The notes beneath the pieces are model-generated. The model did not search any database. It was not told the DNA's origin and saw only the letters and a list, made by a program, of their open reading frames with translations. DNA of 64,000 nucleotides from Psoroptes ovis (lineage: Eukaryota; Arthropoda; Arachnida; Sarcoptiformes; Psoroptidae), in NCBI GenBank assembly GCA_002943765.1, contig PQWQ01000010.1, forward strand, positions 808,501 through 872,500. The letters are read 5' to 3'. A program made the translations under genes and the position numbers. Below are positions 38,101 to 49,429 of this stretch, one piece after another (the first letter of the stretch is position 1; each line of letters starts with the position of its first letter).

Positions 38101-38681
38101 TGATTGGATATTTCGTTATGCATCGAAACAAATGTTTAATCGAACAAATATATTGAATATTGCACATACGAATTTATCGACAATTTATGTTGAAGATATT
38201 TTTCTAGTATTTTGTTTAACAACACTGATGATTATGTTTTATCAACATTCATTGTTGCTTTCATCACGTTTACATTCATATGAATTGAATCGGTGAGTTG
38301 AAATATTTCAATTATTCAATTCATATCATTGAATTTAATCAATTTCTTCATTCATTCATCACCGACAGAACTCAAAAAATCAATAATATCATTTTGATAT
38401 TGATTGCATTCATCAATCTGTTAATCAGTGTACAATCATTAGAATCGATACGTATGATCATAATGTTGACATTAATATCGATTATTTATGGTCATTTTTA
38501 TTGTAATTTATGGAAACAAATCAATATTGATAATACGAATGAAAATGAAAAAATTTCAAATTTGACAAATACAAATGCAAATATCAGTAATAATAATAAT
38601 AATAAATCAGCAATGAAACAAAATAATCGTTATTATAAACAACAGCAACATCAACAACAGAAATTATTCAAATCAGATTAA
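35111..38681 (+). CDS. PGAP1: GPI inositol-deacylase (PGAP1/Bst1)
   Basis: Endoplasmic-reticulum membrane esterase that removes the inositol-linked acyl chain from GPI anchors after attachment to protein. Exons are 35111-35245, 35319-35386, 35446-35743, 35809-36114, 36181-37845, 37925-38292 and 38369-38681, total 1050 residues (human 922). All junctions are GT-AG and in phase. Residues about 5-27 form a signal anchor. The alpha/beta-hydrolase part has the oxyanion-loop block VPGNAGSHKQVRSL and the nucleophile motif GHSVGG with Ser166 at the exon 3/4 junction. WVSADHLCIVWCRQL is a PGAP1 signature. The C-terminal third (from about residue 750) has many hydrophobic segments, consistent with the multispanning part of the family. 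The last about 45 residues are an N/K/Q-rich tail. The nucleophile-elbow Met of vertebrates is Val here, which should be tolerated. Confidence 0.94.
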
Positions 38682-39035
38682 TCATTGTGTTAATGTAATA
38701 ATTTGAAAAAATGTATCAAAATGGGGCTGTGTGATGGTTCTAGGGTTTGTATTATTTTCAATTATTTGAATATAAATATATAAATTTCGATATTGAAAGC
38801 CATCGGTATTTTCGGGGATAATAAGAGGTTAGGGCCTGTGTGTGTGTATGCTTTACTTGTGTATTTTGTTGAATGCCTTGAAGTAATATAAAAAAGTTTT
38901 TGTATTAATTTAAGAAATTAAAAATTATGAATTTGATTCATTCATGTTTTTTGTGGTGATCTGTGTGTTTGTGTATGTATGTTGATGATATTTGTATTTT
39001 TTAAAAAAATTCAAGAAATCAAGAAAATTCAAAGA
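38682..39035. other. Convergent 3' intergenic region PGAP1/GNAT
   Basis: 354 bp between the stop codons of two converging genes. AT-rich, with a TG-rich patch near 38838; no ORF or repeat family member. Confidence 0.6.
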
Positions 39036-41352
39036 TTATTCAGTACAAAATACTGATGTATGCAATGCATAAATATATTGTGTCGGTACTTTCATAACAT
39101 ACTGCGTATAACAACGTTTTAATGAATAATCTTGTTTAATGAAACCTAATTCATTCAATAAACGACTTGCATTATGATTATTGCTCGGTGTTTTTAACAC
39201 TAAACTTGGTTTAATAATTTGGCTATTACCGTTATCGTTATTGTTATTATTATTAATTTGATTTTTATCAAGTTGTAATGTTGATTGACTTATCAATATA
39301 AGATCACTAATCAAATCAATCATTAACATTCGTGCAACATAATCATTATCGGAATAAAGTGGACACATTATCCACATATTTTGTAACGATGGTTTAACAC
39401 ATCCATAACCGACTACCGATTGTCCAAGCATCGCTATACGGCTAATACAATTCTTTTCCATCAATGTGAGCCGTACAATTTTCGAACGATCATATTGATG
39501 TAATTGACGATCATATTCGATAACATTCGCCAACAATGGTTCATCTTGTGCATTCAATATGATTGTACGCATTTTACCACCATGACAACGAATACATTTA
39601 CAGAAACGAAATTTGAATAAAAATTCTAACGATTCTTTGTGTGTGGATGAATCGTTGAAATTGAAATCATTATAATCATGAAGGGATGATGATTTTCTAT
39701 TCGATAATTTCGATACTGCTGATGACGTTACATCTGTTGTTGTTGCAGTCGGTAATGAATTTTGTCCGATCACTTCTCCATTTGTTATCTGCTTATTTTC
39801 TGAATTTTCATCATCACTAAAAAATAATGATGAAAATCCATATGTTTCATCATCACTGAATTCAATGTTCGATCGACTATTTTCCAAACTAATCATCGCA
39901 CGTTTTTGTCTTAAATATTTCCTTTCTTTACTTTTATATTGATGTCCTAGACAACAAAATACACATTCTTTGGTTGTTAATGATGTCGATATGAGCTCAT
40001 TAGTATTGTTTGCAATATCATAATGATATCGGCGACGATTTCCATCATAATTCGAAAAATTTTCATTATTATTCAATATGCTTTGATGGTTATTGATATT
40101 ATTAAGATGTTTAATATCAGTGATAACAGTATTATCATCCGCACCACCAATAATTGTTGGTAATAATAATTTTTGAGATTTTCTCTCATATTTCCTTCGT
40201 TTAAATGTTTGTGTATGTTTATTACAATGAATCAATATCATTTGTTCCATATAATCTAAACGATAAAGATCGACAGTCCAATCGGCAATGTGTGAAAAGC
40301 CAGCTTTATCCCGGTACAATGTGAATAGGTGGGAAACGGCGCTCAATCCTTGATTTCGATTGCCAAGATGTGCGATGGCAGCTGCCCATATTTGTTGACC
40401 AATGCCTAGACCACGATATTCTTTGTGGACGACATACATGCCAACATATCCGTGTGTTTTCGATAGACACATACCGCAACAACTGCCAATTATTTTTTGA
40501 TCTAAATTACAAATACATGGAATCAAAATAATAAAAAGAAAATTAATGAATTAATAAATAATTCAAATTAAACTCAAAAAAAAATCAAGAATTCTCCCTT
40601 ATTCAGACATGAATTTATTTCAATCATAAAATGGATCAACAGCAAAAAAAAAAAAACATTTTATGATGATTGCTTGACAACAACAATAACCATTATAATT
40701 ACAATTCAAATCAAATACACATGGGGAGAGCATATATCATTATCTTTATTCATTTTGAAAAAAAAACTAGTCATTAATTTTTCAAGAATAATGATTGTCA
40801 TTATTATTCTATGAATATATGAATAATGAAAATAATAAATTCATTGAATTTATTATCATTCTTTCAGAGGCTATGAATATTTCTATTTTTTTGATTTTGG
40901 TTTGGTTTCATTTTTGATTGACATTTCATATTATTAAATCTGTGAAAAGAATTTTTGATAAGAACTGGGCGGAGGGTATGACATTGAAATGTAATTTCGA
41001 AGGGTAATAATGGGAGACACACGAACCAAATAATTTCAAATAATGATTGTTATTGTTATTCATGTTGTTGTTGCCATTTGATATAATTGACTAATCATTG
41101 GGGACCCTTGGAATTTTGTTTCTATTATTTCTAAACATAGTTTCAAATTTTTCAAAAGACTAAGTAATAATAATGATTACCTTTTTCGGTTACAGCCACA
41201 TAAAATCCATTCGGATCGATTTGCATCCATGATTCGATTTCGGCCACTGTGCCCATTTGACGTCCTTCGGCTTTGCATAATTGCAATAACTGTTCAATTT
41301 CTTGTCGTTTTAGAAGACGAATTTTATATTGTAACGACGTTTGAATGGGCAT
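39036..41352 (-). CDS. Tandem-domain GNAT acetyltransferase of unknown substrate
   Basis: Two exons (41352-41181 and 40501-39036), 545 residues. The 679-bp intron runs from a GTAATC donor to a TTTAG acceptor; joining restores TEKDQKIIG. The N-terminal GNAT fold spans about residues 8-140, with acetyl-CoA-binding motif A YRGLGIGQQIW at about 86-96, preceded by the beta-4 strand VGMYVVHKE and followed by LYRDKAGF. A second GNAT-like unit near residues 330-520 (GKMRTIILNAQDEPLL..., ISRIAMLGQSVVGYGCVKP, LNELGFIKQDYSLKRCY) resembles the C-terminal YitH/HolE-type acetyltransferase domain. About 180 residues of low-complexity S/N/D-rich sequence separate the two. Proteins of this two-domain architecture occur in nematodes and arthropods, but I know no established substrate. 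The stop codon lies 354 bp from that of PGAP1. Confidence 0.82.
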
Positions 41353-42571
41353 AGCACAAACGCTATGCGTTTAATTTTTAATCTCACGAAATAATAAACA
41401 AACAAACAAACGAAAAAAAAAAAAATAATTTAAATTAAAAGGATTTTGATTGAAATTTTTTTTTTCAAACTCCTTTAAAATTGATGAAACAATTTGAAAT
41501 ATTCACTGAAATATTTCAAATATTCACTTGATATTGACAATATTTTCAATGATGTCTCAATATGGCAATGAAAAAAAGGGTAGAAATGATCAAATCAAAT
41601 CAAATCGTCGTTGAACAATGTATAATTTTAAACAGAATTTTAAATCAAATAAATTTTCTGGGCTGATAATTTTGCTTGAATGAATAAATGAAAAAAAAAT
41701 ATTCAAAATTCACACACACACAATTCAATGATATTCAATAAAATATGGCCGCCATTCGCATAAATGATGCTATCATTAATTCGATTCAATGAAATGTTAT
41801 TCATGAAAATATATTTTCATAAAAAGTTTTTTTGAAAAAAAAAATGAGAAAAAAAAAACATGGATACAATTATATTAGACCAACCAACAAGAAAAAATGA
41901 TTCAATTAATTTATAATTTTCAATTGAATTTCGGCTCAAACATTGAATTGCTAAGGCTGCTGCTGTAGCTTGATGATTGTAACAAAATTTTCATTTTTTC
42001 AAGGGTTCTGTTTGCTTGGCTGCAATCTTATGGCGAGAATTTATTTTTTTGCTTTCAAAGATTATTTTGAATGCCACACATACAAAAATATATGACCGAT
42101 CGGGTATAAAACGGATGAAAATGAACGACGTCGACAAGAGTTTTTGAAGACTTGAAAACATTCAATTGATGATGATGGCGATGATGCTGGAAATGATGTA
42201 GATCGACGCCGATTTATCTGCCATTCACCATTTTATATTTGAAATAATAATAATAATGATGATCGAATTGGGAGCAGAATAGCCAAACGATACATTTATA
42301 TACATTCCTCGACACACACACACATATAATCATAGTACGATTATATATATAAGGTTATCGGGTGAATATCTTTACTATTAGACATTGTGTCGTGGTATCA
42401 TTGGTGTGATCATCAGACATGAATTTTTATTCATTCATTCATTTATTGATGGTTTCAGTTGATTTTCTTATAAACTTAAGAAACTTTAAAAAACCGAAAA
42501 TAGTGCTGGTTAAAGGTGGCATGATTTTTAAAATTTTTCTCAATCATTATATTTGTACATTTTCATGAAAA

Positions 42572-42655
42572 TATTGGGTTGTCCCATAAGTTCTTGCCGG
42601 TTATATCGTAGAAAAATATTAGAAAATCGGCAAGAACTTATGGGACAACCTAGTA
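42572..42655 (+). repeat. Mariner-type mini-MITE, subfamily A, CCCATAAG ends (copy 24)
   Basis: TATTGGGTTGTCCCATAAG ... CTTATGGGACAACCTAGTA ends, interior GCCGGTTATATCGTAG. Lies between GNAT and TAF5. Confidence 0.87.
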
Positions 42656-43014
42656 TTTATGTAAGAATATTGTTTGATATGTTTCAATATATAATTTAAA
42701 GTAAAAGTATATACCAATAGTATATTGCAAAGAGAGAGATTGAATTGATTTTCGAAATTCAAAAGCAATTTGCCAAATATATTTTTCAAACATATAAGTT
42801 TTCATTTTTTTTGAGAAAGACCACGACCATTAAACCATTAGACCATTAAATGACAATAATAATAATGATTATGATAATAATATCAAGATGTATATATAAA
42901 ATATTTGGTTTAACCGAAAGAGATAAAACTACTACCCGTTCGATTTTTAAATGCTTCAAACAATTCATTCAAACAGAAAAAAAAAATTATCAATGAAATA
43001 ATATGAATTAATAA

Positions 43015-43098
43015 TATTTGGTTGTCCGAAAAGTTTCTGCCGATTATATCGTAGGAAATGATGAGAAAATCGGCAAGAATTTATCGGACAACCTAATA
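43015..43098 (+). repeat. Mariner-type mini-MITE, subfamily A (copy 25)
   Basis: TATTTGGTTGTCCGAAAAG ... TTATCGGACAACCTAATA ends. Interior GCCGATTATATCGTAGG. Confidence 0.87.
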
Positions 43099-44458
43099 AT
43101 TACATGTATCATAAGTGTCTTGATAAAAATACATATTCCTCTTCAACACCCGAATAATATTTATAATGGAAATAATGGTAACCAATATAATATTGAAGAA
43201 TTTTCATTCTACTGCTGATACTGCTGCTTCAAGAGATAAACGGAAGAGGATCAAGTCTAATGGTGTTGTAAAGAATCTTTGTTGGTGGTCAGAATAGCAT
43301 GAATCAATGAACATTTACATTCAATATCGGTAAAGCCTTATTGGTGTTTTTTTTTCCACTGACCACCACCACCACCACCATCACATTCAATATAAAGATA
43401 ATCTAGTTAAATGCATGCGTAATAATTGAATATATATAGAAAGGTAAGAAAAAAAATATAAATTTTCAGGTCACGCGCATCAATATATTGCATTTGGTCT
43501 GAATTAATCAATTATTGATGATAATAATAATAATTGCCATCATTTGATGAAATACATATATATATATAGTGGTCATCAATTGTTGTATTTTCTTAAATGA
43601 ACATGTGTATACAAACACATTTTGTACGCCGTCTCGTCAATAGTGTATTTTTCAACTACAAACATGGCCGATCGATCGATGGTTGTTGATTGATTACTGG
43701 TTGGTCGGTTGGTTGGTCGATTGATGATGGTTGTTGTTTCCCCCTCGGGTGGGTGTTTGTTTCTTGACAATTTTCTCATACTCATTTTTGACGCCCAAAG
43801 TTTGAATGATTCCGATTTGAAATTGATGAATTCAAGATGAATAGTCTTATGACTGTGTAGATTAGTTTGTTCGCTGTCATTTCATCACTATATACATTTT
43901 GAAAAAAATATTTTTGAAATAATGACAACAAAAACAACAACAACAAAATGACAAATATAATAATACGAGAATTTCCATTATTTTTTGTTTTTCACCCCTC
44001 TTAATCTTCCTGTTATCATTATTAAATATACATTAACGAGGATTCAAATATTTGTACTTTGATAAATAATAATAATAATTAATATTACTTTTGGTGCAAT
44101 TTATTGAATTTGTTCAATATTTTTGATTATCGATGGGCTTGGCGACAGTGTTTGGTGGTGGTTAATACAAATGATCATTGCACCAATTGAACAAATAGAA
44201 TTATTTTTAAAAATAATGATTGAAAATAATGAAGAATGAATGAATGAATGGCTCCTGTTTTGTCTTCATATGATTAAGGAATATAAATAATAATGAGGCT
44301 TTTTCAACTTTCTTGGGAATATTTTGATAAATTTAATTAATAAATTTGAGATTTCCAAGGTTTTCCCTTGATAATAATTATTCATTTGAGACGTTGGAAA
44401 AATAAATGAGAATATTTTCCAATTAATTTTCATTCTTAATGATATGAACATGATCCGG

Positions 44459-47070
44459 TCAAGATAATGATGATGTTTGTAATGTTTGCGATGTAATCAA
44501 TGATTGTTGTTGTTGATTTTGTTGCTGTTGTTGATGAAATGCACCGATCGATAGCAACAGATTACGACGTGTAAAATGATTCAATAAGATATATGTGGAT
44601 TTTGTTGGATATTTTGCCATAACATATGTTTCACTTTTTGATCTAAAATAATGATTCATTTTTTTCCAGATCAGAATTTTCAAAATTCAATTAAAGATAA
44701 ATCTTTTGAAATAACTTACTTTATCGTAGGCATAGTTGTAGTAGATGTAAGCTCTTGAAAATCTAAATCATCAAATAATGATTTCATATTCCATAATACA
44801 ACACGACTGTCTAAACCGCCAGATGCTAATATTATCGATTCGATACCACGATTAAATGCTAATGTATAAATAGAATTCGTATGAATGCCCCCGAAATCGG
44901 CAACTAAATGTCCAGATGCTAAATCCCATAATAGAATTCTTTTATCGGCACCAGCTGATGCTAAAAATCTTCCAGAATTTTCAAACGCTAACACATGTAC
45001 ATTATCTTTGTGTCCAGTCATGATTCGTACACATTGGCCATTTAAACAATCCCATACGCGGATTGAACGATCAGATGATGATGTCGCTACATAATTTGAA
45101 TTAGGATGAAATTGAACACACTGAAAAATATCAAAAAGTAATTAAAACAAAGAAAAAATGAATATTAATTGATTAAATGATTAAAATTCACTACATACAT
45201 CAACATCAGCGAAATGGCCGCTAAAATATCTCAACGGATTTTGATTATCAGTTGCCCAAAGTCTTGCAGTACGATCATGTGAACAGCTAGCAAAATAATA
45301 ACCATGGGGACTAAATTTAACATTCCAAACAGGAAAACAATGACCTTTATATACGACAACATTGGTCCATGTTAAAAGGCTCCAAAGACGAATAGTTGTA
45401 TCTTCAGAACATGATAATAACATGTCACGACATGGGCTGAAACTTAGACCATAAACAGGTCCACTATGGCCAAAAAGAATTTTCAAATCACTACCAACGT
45501 CGGTCATAATGCGCAAGAAAACATCATCAGATTCTTTGTCCAAATTTTCTAATTCATTTGCCGGTTTTAGACCTCGAAGTTTTCCCGGTGTTAAAGGCCA
45601 TATTCGTATGAAAGAATCGGAAAATCCGACCGCTAACAATGTGGAATCATCAGATATTTCAGCACAGATAGCACTAGTCTCGTTTGTTGATTGTTGAGCA
45701 TTTAATAATGTGTACAAACAAATGGATGGAAGAACATCGCTGTCTAATTTCAATGCTTTTGTTGCTTCTTTTTTTGCACGTCTTTTTTCCAATTGTTCAC
45801 TATCTCGTAGCTCAGGTAACGGAATTCTTGTCAATGGTGGTGCATTCGGATCATTACGCGCTTTTTTCGATTGGCCAGATTCTTTTTTCATTTTCTTTTT
45901 TTTCATCAATGAACTAGTCATCGATCCGCCACCAGCACCAGTCCCATCATTCATAGAAACGTCATTAGAATTCATATTATGTTGACTGACGCCATCGAGA
46001 TCAATATCCAAATCATACATATCAATTTTAATATCAGGTTCTTTGAACAACCCGTAATAAACACGTTTTTGATTAATGTCTCGGGTTGCTTCGCCAAACA
46101 TTGATCCAGACAATGCTTCAACATTCATTTTACTACGTGTTAAACCTTCATAAACATCGATGAATAAATGTTCTTGTATGATGTTCACCAATATCGTTGC
46201 TTTACCACTCGATGTTTGTGATTTATCTTGCAGAAAACGTTTCAAATAATTATATGAATCTCTTGACAATCTAATTGTATATAATTGTTGTGAATTTCGA
46301 AAACTTTCCAATATTTCATTATACATTGATAAATGTTCACGTTTTGTAATCAAAGATAAACGATTAATATCATTGGTGAAACAAAATTCTTGTTGTTTAC
46401 CGAATGATTTCATAAATGTAATTGCTTGTTCTTCATGTCCAGAACAAACCAGCTCTAAATACATATGAACAAATACTGGATATAATAATTTAGATAATTC
46501 ATGTCGATATGAATCTAATGAACTATCAACAAAACGTTGTAATTGTTTATAATTATCTTCATAGATATTAGGATTTTCTTCAGTTTGATATACCAATGAT
46601 GAAAAATTCAATGATTGACCATCGTTTATTAGATTCGGGATATTTTTAATATCATCATCACTGATAAAATTTGCTGTTTCTTTCAGCAAAATTTTTTCTG
46701 TAGCATTAAAATTATATTTTTTCAACAAATGTATCATTGTTAATATTTGTGATTTATCGATATTTTCAAATTTTGTCATAGCGGTAGGTGATTCTTGACG
46801 ACTTGATGATTTCATTTCATCATTATCATTGATACCATCATCATCATCATTATCATTATCATTATTATTAGTATCACAATTTTGATTGGAAAACAAAGTG
46901 TTGGAACAATTATTATTATTATCATCATCATCACGATTACTTGGACTCATATCAGAATTATTTAAATTATTGGATAGATTTGCCATTGAAATATCGTTGG
47001 ATGAATTATCATCATCTTCGGATGGTTGAAGATTTTCAAGCAAATCTTTTGCATCACTAAATGAATCCAT
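44459..47070 (-). CDS. TAF5: Transcription initiation factor TFIID subunit 5
   Basis: Scaffold subunit of TFIID (and of SAGA-type complexes in some lineages), nuclear. Exons are 47070-45199, 45120-44720 and 44642-44459, total 818 residues (human 800), all in phase. An acidic D/N/S-rich leader (residues about 15-90) is followed by a LisH-like segment at about 108-135 and the TAF5 N-terminal domain (about 165-315, including LLYPVFVHMYLELV and ILVNIIQEHLFIDVYEGLTR). WD40 repeats begin near residue 460, with recognisable blades such as GHSGPVYGLSFSP, GHCFPVWNVKFSPHG, DRTARLWA, FHPNSNYVATSSSDRSIRVWD and GHKDNVHVLAF. The C-terminal HFTRRNLLLSIGAF is TAF5-specific, and a Q-rich tail ends the protein. 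It lies 310 bp downstream of iPGM on the same strand. Confidence 0.96.
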
Positions 47071-47379
47071 TATTGATTATATTGATTTAAATTCTCGGGA
47101 TTAATTGGTGAAATATGAGAAAATTGTCAAAAGAATTTCGAACATTGCCGAAATCAAAACAAAAAATCGATTCAGAGTTCTGCGCCTTCTATCGTTCATA
47201 AACGGCGTGACGCAATTTTTTTTTGGGAAATTCAATTCAATTTAATTTATTTAAATTTGGATCATTGAAAAAACAATTAATTCATTTTTTTTTTTTTTTT
47301 TTTTGGAAACAAGATAGAATCTATCATCAGTTAAATAATCTAATCAAAATTTGTCATTTTGCCTAGTTTGTATTGTTAT
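47071..47379. other. iPGM 3' flank and TAF5 promoter region
   Basis: 309 bp between the iPGM stop and the TAF5 start, both on the minus strand. A minus-strand AATAAA at 47251-47246 could end iPGM transcripts. There is a poly(T) run at about 47286-47304. Confidence 0.5.
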
Positions 47380-49391
47380 TCAATTTGCCAACAAAGATTT
47401 ACCAGTCATATCTCCAACTGGTATCGGCAAACCGAGTAAATCCAATACGGTCGGTGCAACATCACATAATGCTGCATTATGACCATCAGGTACTTTAAAT
47501 TTCATTGTTGTGTTGGACATTGAAAATGGTACACGATTTGTTGTATGCGATGTTAATGGACCACCTTTATCGTCATACATTTTTTCAGCATTACCATGAT
47601 CAGCTGTGATCAACAATACATAGCCATTATCTTCGCAACCTTTTTTCACCACACCGATTGCTTCATCTGTGGCCGTGCATGCTTTAACAGCTGGTTCATA
47701 TTTCCCAGTGTGACCGACCATATCTGGTGGTGCAAAATTGCACATAACAAATGGATATTTTTTCAACGACATTGCTTTGACCATTTCTTGTGCAACACCA
47801 GCACAATTCATTTCAGGTTGCAGATCATATGTAGCAACTTTCGGTGATGGTACCATAACACGATCTTCGAGTGGAAATTCTTTTTCTTGACCACCATTAA
47901 AAAAGAACGTGACATGTGCATATTTTTCCGTTTCGGCCGTGTGAAATTGTGGCCATTTTGCCGAACTTATAACTTCGGCCAACACATTTTTCGGTATGCC
48001 TGGTGGATATAATTGTTTGAATGGAAATTCTTTTTTATATTCAGTCATCGTAATGATTTCAATATTTTTTGGCATATTATCTTTTGGTGTTTCGAAATGT
48101 TGTCGAATGCCCAGTGTTTCAGTGATTTGTCGAACACGATCAGCACGATAATTAATGAATATCAAAGTATCATTATCTTTAATTAAACCTTCATCATCGA
48201 CGATGATTGGCTTAAGGAATTCATCGGTTACATCTGAATTAAGCAAAAAAAAAATAATAAGAATTCGAATTTCAAAATTAAATTATGTCAACATACTGTT
48301 TTTATAATGATTTTCAATGCATTCAATGACATTATCAGCCGTAGTTTTTTCTCCGATCCCGTCTATGAGACCATCAACAGCAATACGAATACGTTCCCAT
48401 CGTTTATCACGATCCATAGCATAATATCTACCCATTATTGTGGACAATGAACCATATGACAATTGCTTGGTTTTATCCAGCACATTACGAACATAAGTGA
48501 CACCAGATGTTGGACTAGTATCACGACCATCCGAAAAGAAATGAACGAATGTTTTCGGTACACCATTCAATTTGGCTGCTTCAATCAATGCAAACAAATG
48601 ATCGATATGTGCATGTACACCACCATCACTGACTAAACCAAGCAATAAAAGTCTACCATTTTGTGATTTAGCTCGTTCACATGCGGCAACAAAATTAACA
48701 TTTTGTCCAATTGTTTTCTTTTCAACATCTAAATTAATGCGAACAATATCTTGATACATAACTCGGCCAGCACCAATGTTTAGATGGCCAACTTCAGAAT
48801 TACCCATAAGACCGGCCGGCAGACCGACAGCCAAACCAGATGCATCTAATGTGGTATATTGTTCAGGATTTTTGGCCAACGAATCCATAACTGGCGTGTG
48901 GGCATTCATTATGGCATTTCCATGTTGTTGATCAGAAATACCCCAACCATCGATAACAATGAGGCAAACATTATTTTTCGGTTTCACTTCAGACATTATT
49001 ATTTTATTCAATTGATCAGTGACGTTTAATGATGGTTTATTATTCAATGACAATTGATTAGACAAAGATGCTGCTACAGTTATCGAATTCGTTTGTTTTT
49101 CACTTTGTTTTAGCTGTTGTTGTTGCTGTTTCTGCTGTTGAAGGACATCAAAAGGTTCAGGCAATCGTACACGATATGGCTGTTGTTGTTGTTGATGATG
49201 ATTAGGTTGTTGTTGTTGTTTGCGCATGGTTTGAATCAAATTACTAAAGGTTGAAATTGAAAAAAAAAAAGATTAAAGTAAATAGAAATAATTATGTTTA
49301 TTTGTTATTTTTGCCATTATTTATATCCAAATAATAACAATAATAATAAATACCGATAATAATTGAATTTACGAGGAAATTTTGAAGCCAT
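47380..49391 (-). CDS. 2,3-bisphosphoglycerate-independent phosphoglycerate mutase
   Basis: Glycolytic/gluconeogenic interconversion of 3- and 2-phosphoglycerate, metal-dependent (Mn2+/Co2+ class), alkaline-phosphatase superfamily. Core exons are 49243-48297 and 48233-47380. A small first exon 49391-49354 (starting MASKFPRKFNYY) joins in phase, giving 612 residues. An internal ATG at 48996 (MSEVKPK) would give 517, the usual family length. The catalytic Ser lies in MGNSEVGHLNIGAGR. Other family motifs are VIDGWGISD, HFFSDGRDTSP, GRYYAMDRDKRWER, VATYDLQPEMN, APPDMVGHTGK, ADHGNAEKM and HTTNRVPF. The 95-residue leader is Q-rich; with its basic start it could be a targeting peptide, a regulatory tail or simply untranslated. 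The introns and host-like codon use argue against bacterial contamination. The RECQL stop is only 38 bp upstream. Confidence 0.93.
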
Positions 49392-49429
49392 TGTTCGTGT
49401 TTACTTATAGCCAACCACCCAAATTATTA

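Larger units (their letters stand above)
41353..44458. other. Intergenic region between TAF5 (3' end) and GNAT (5' end)
   Basis: About 3.1 kb without a supported gene. It contains mini-MITEs 24 and 25, short CA and CCA runs and poly(A/T). The GNAT promoter and TAF5 3' UTR must be included. Confidence 0.6.
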
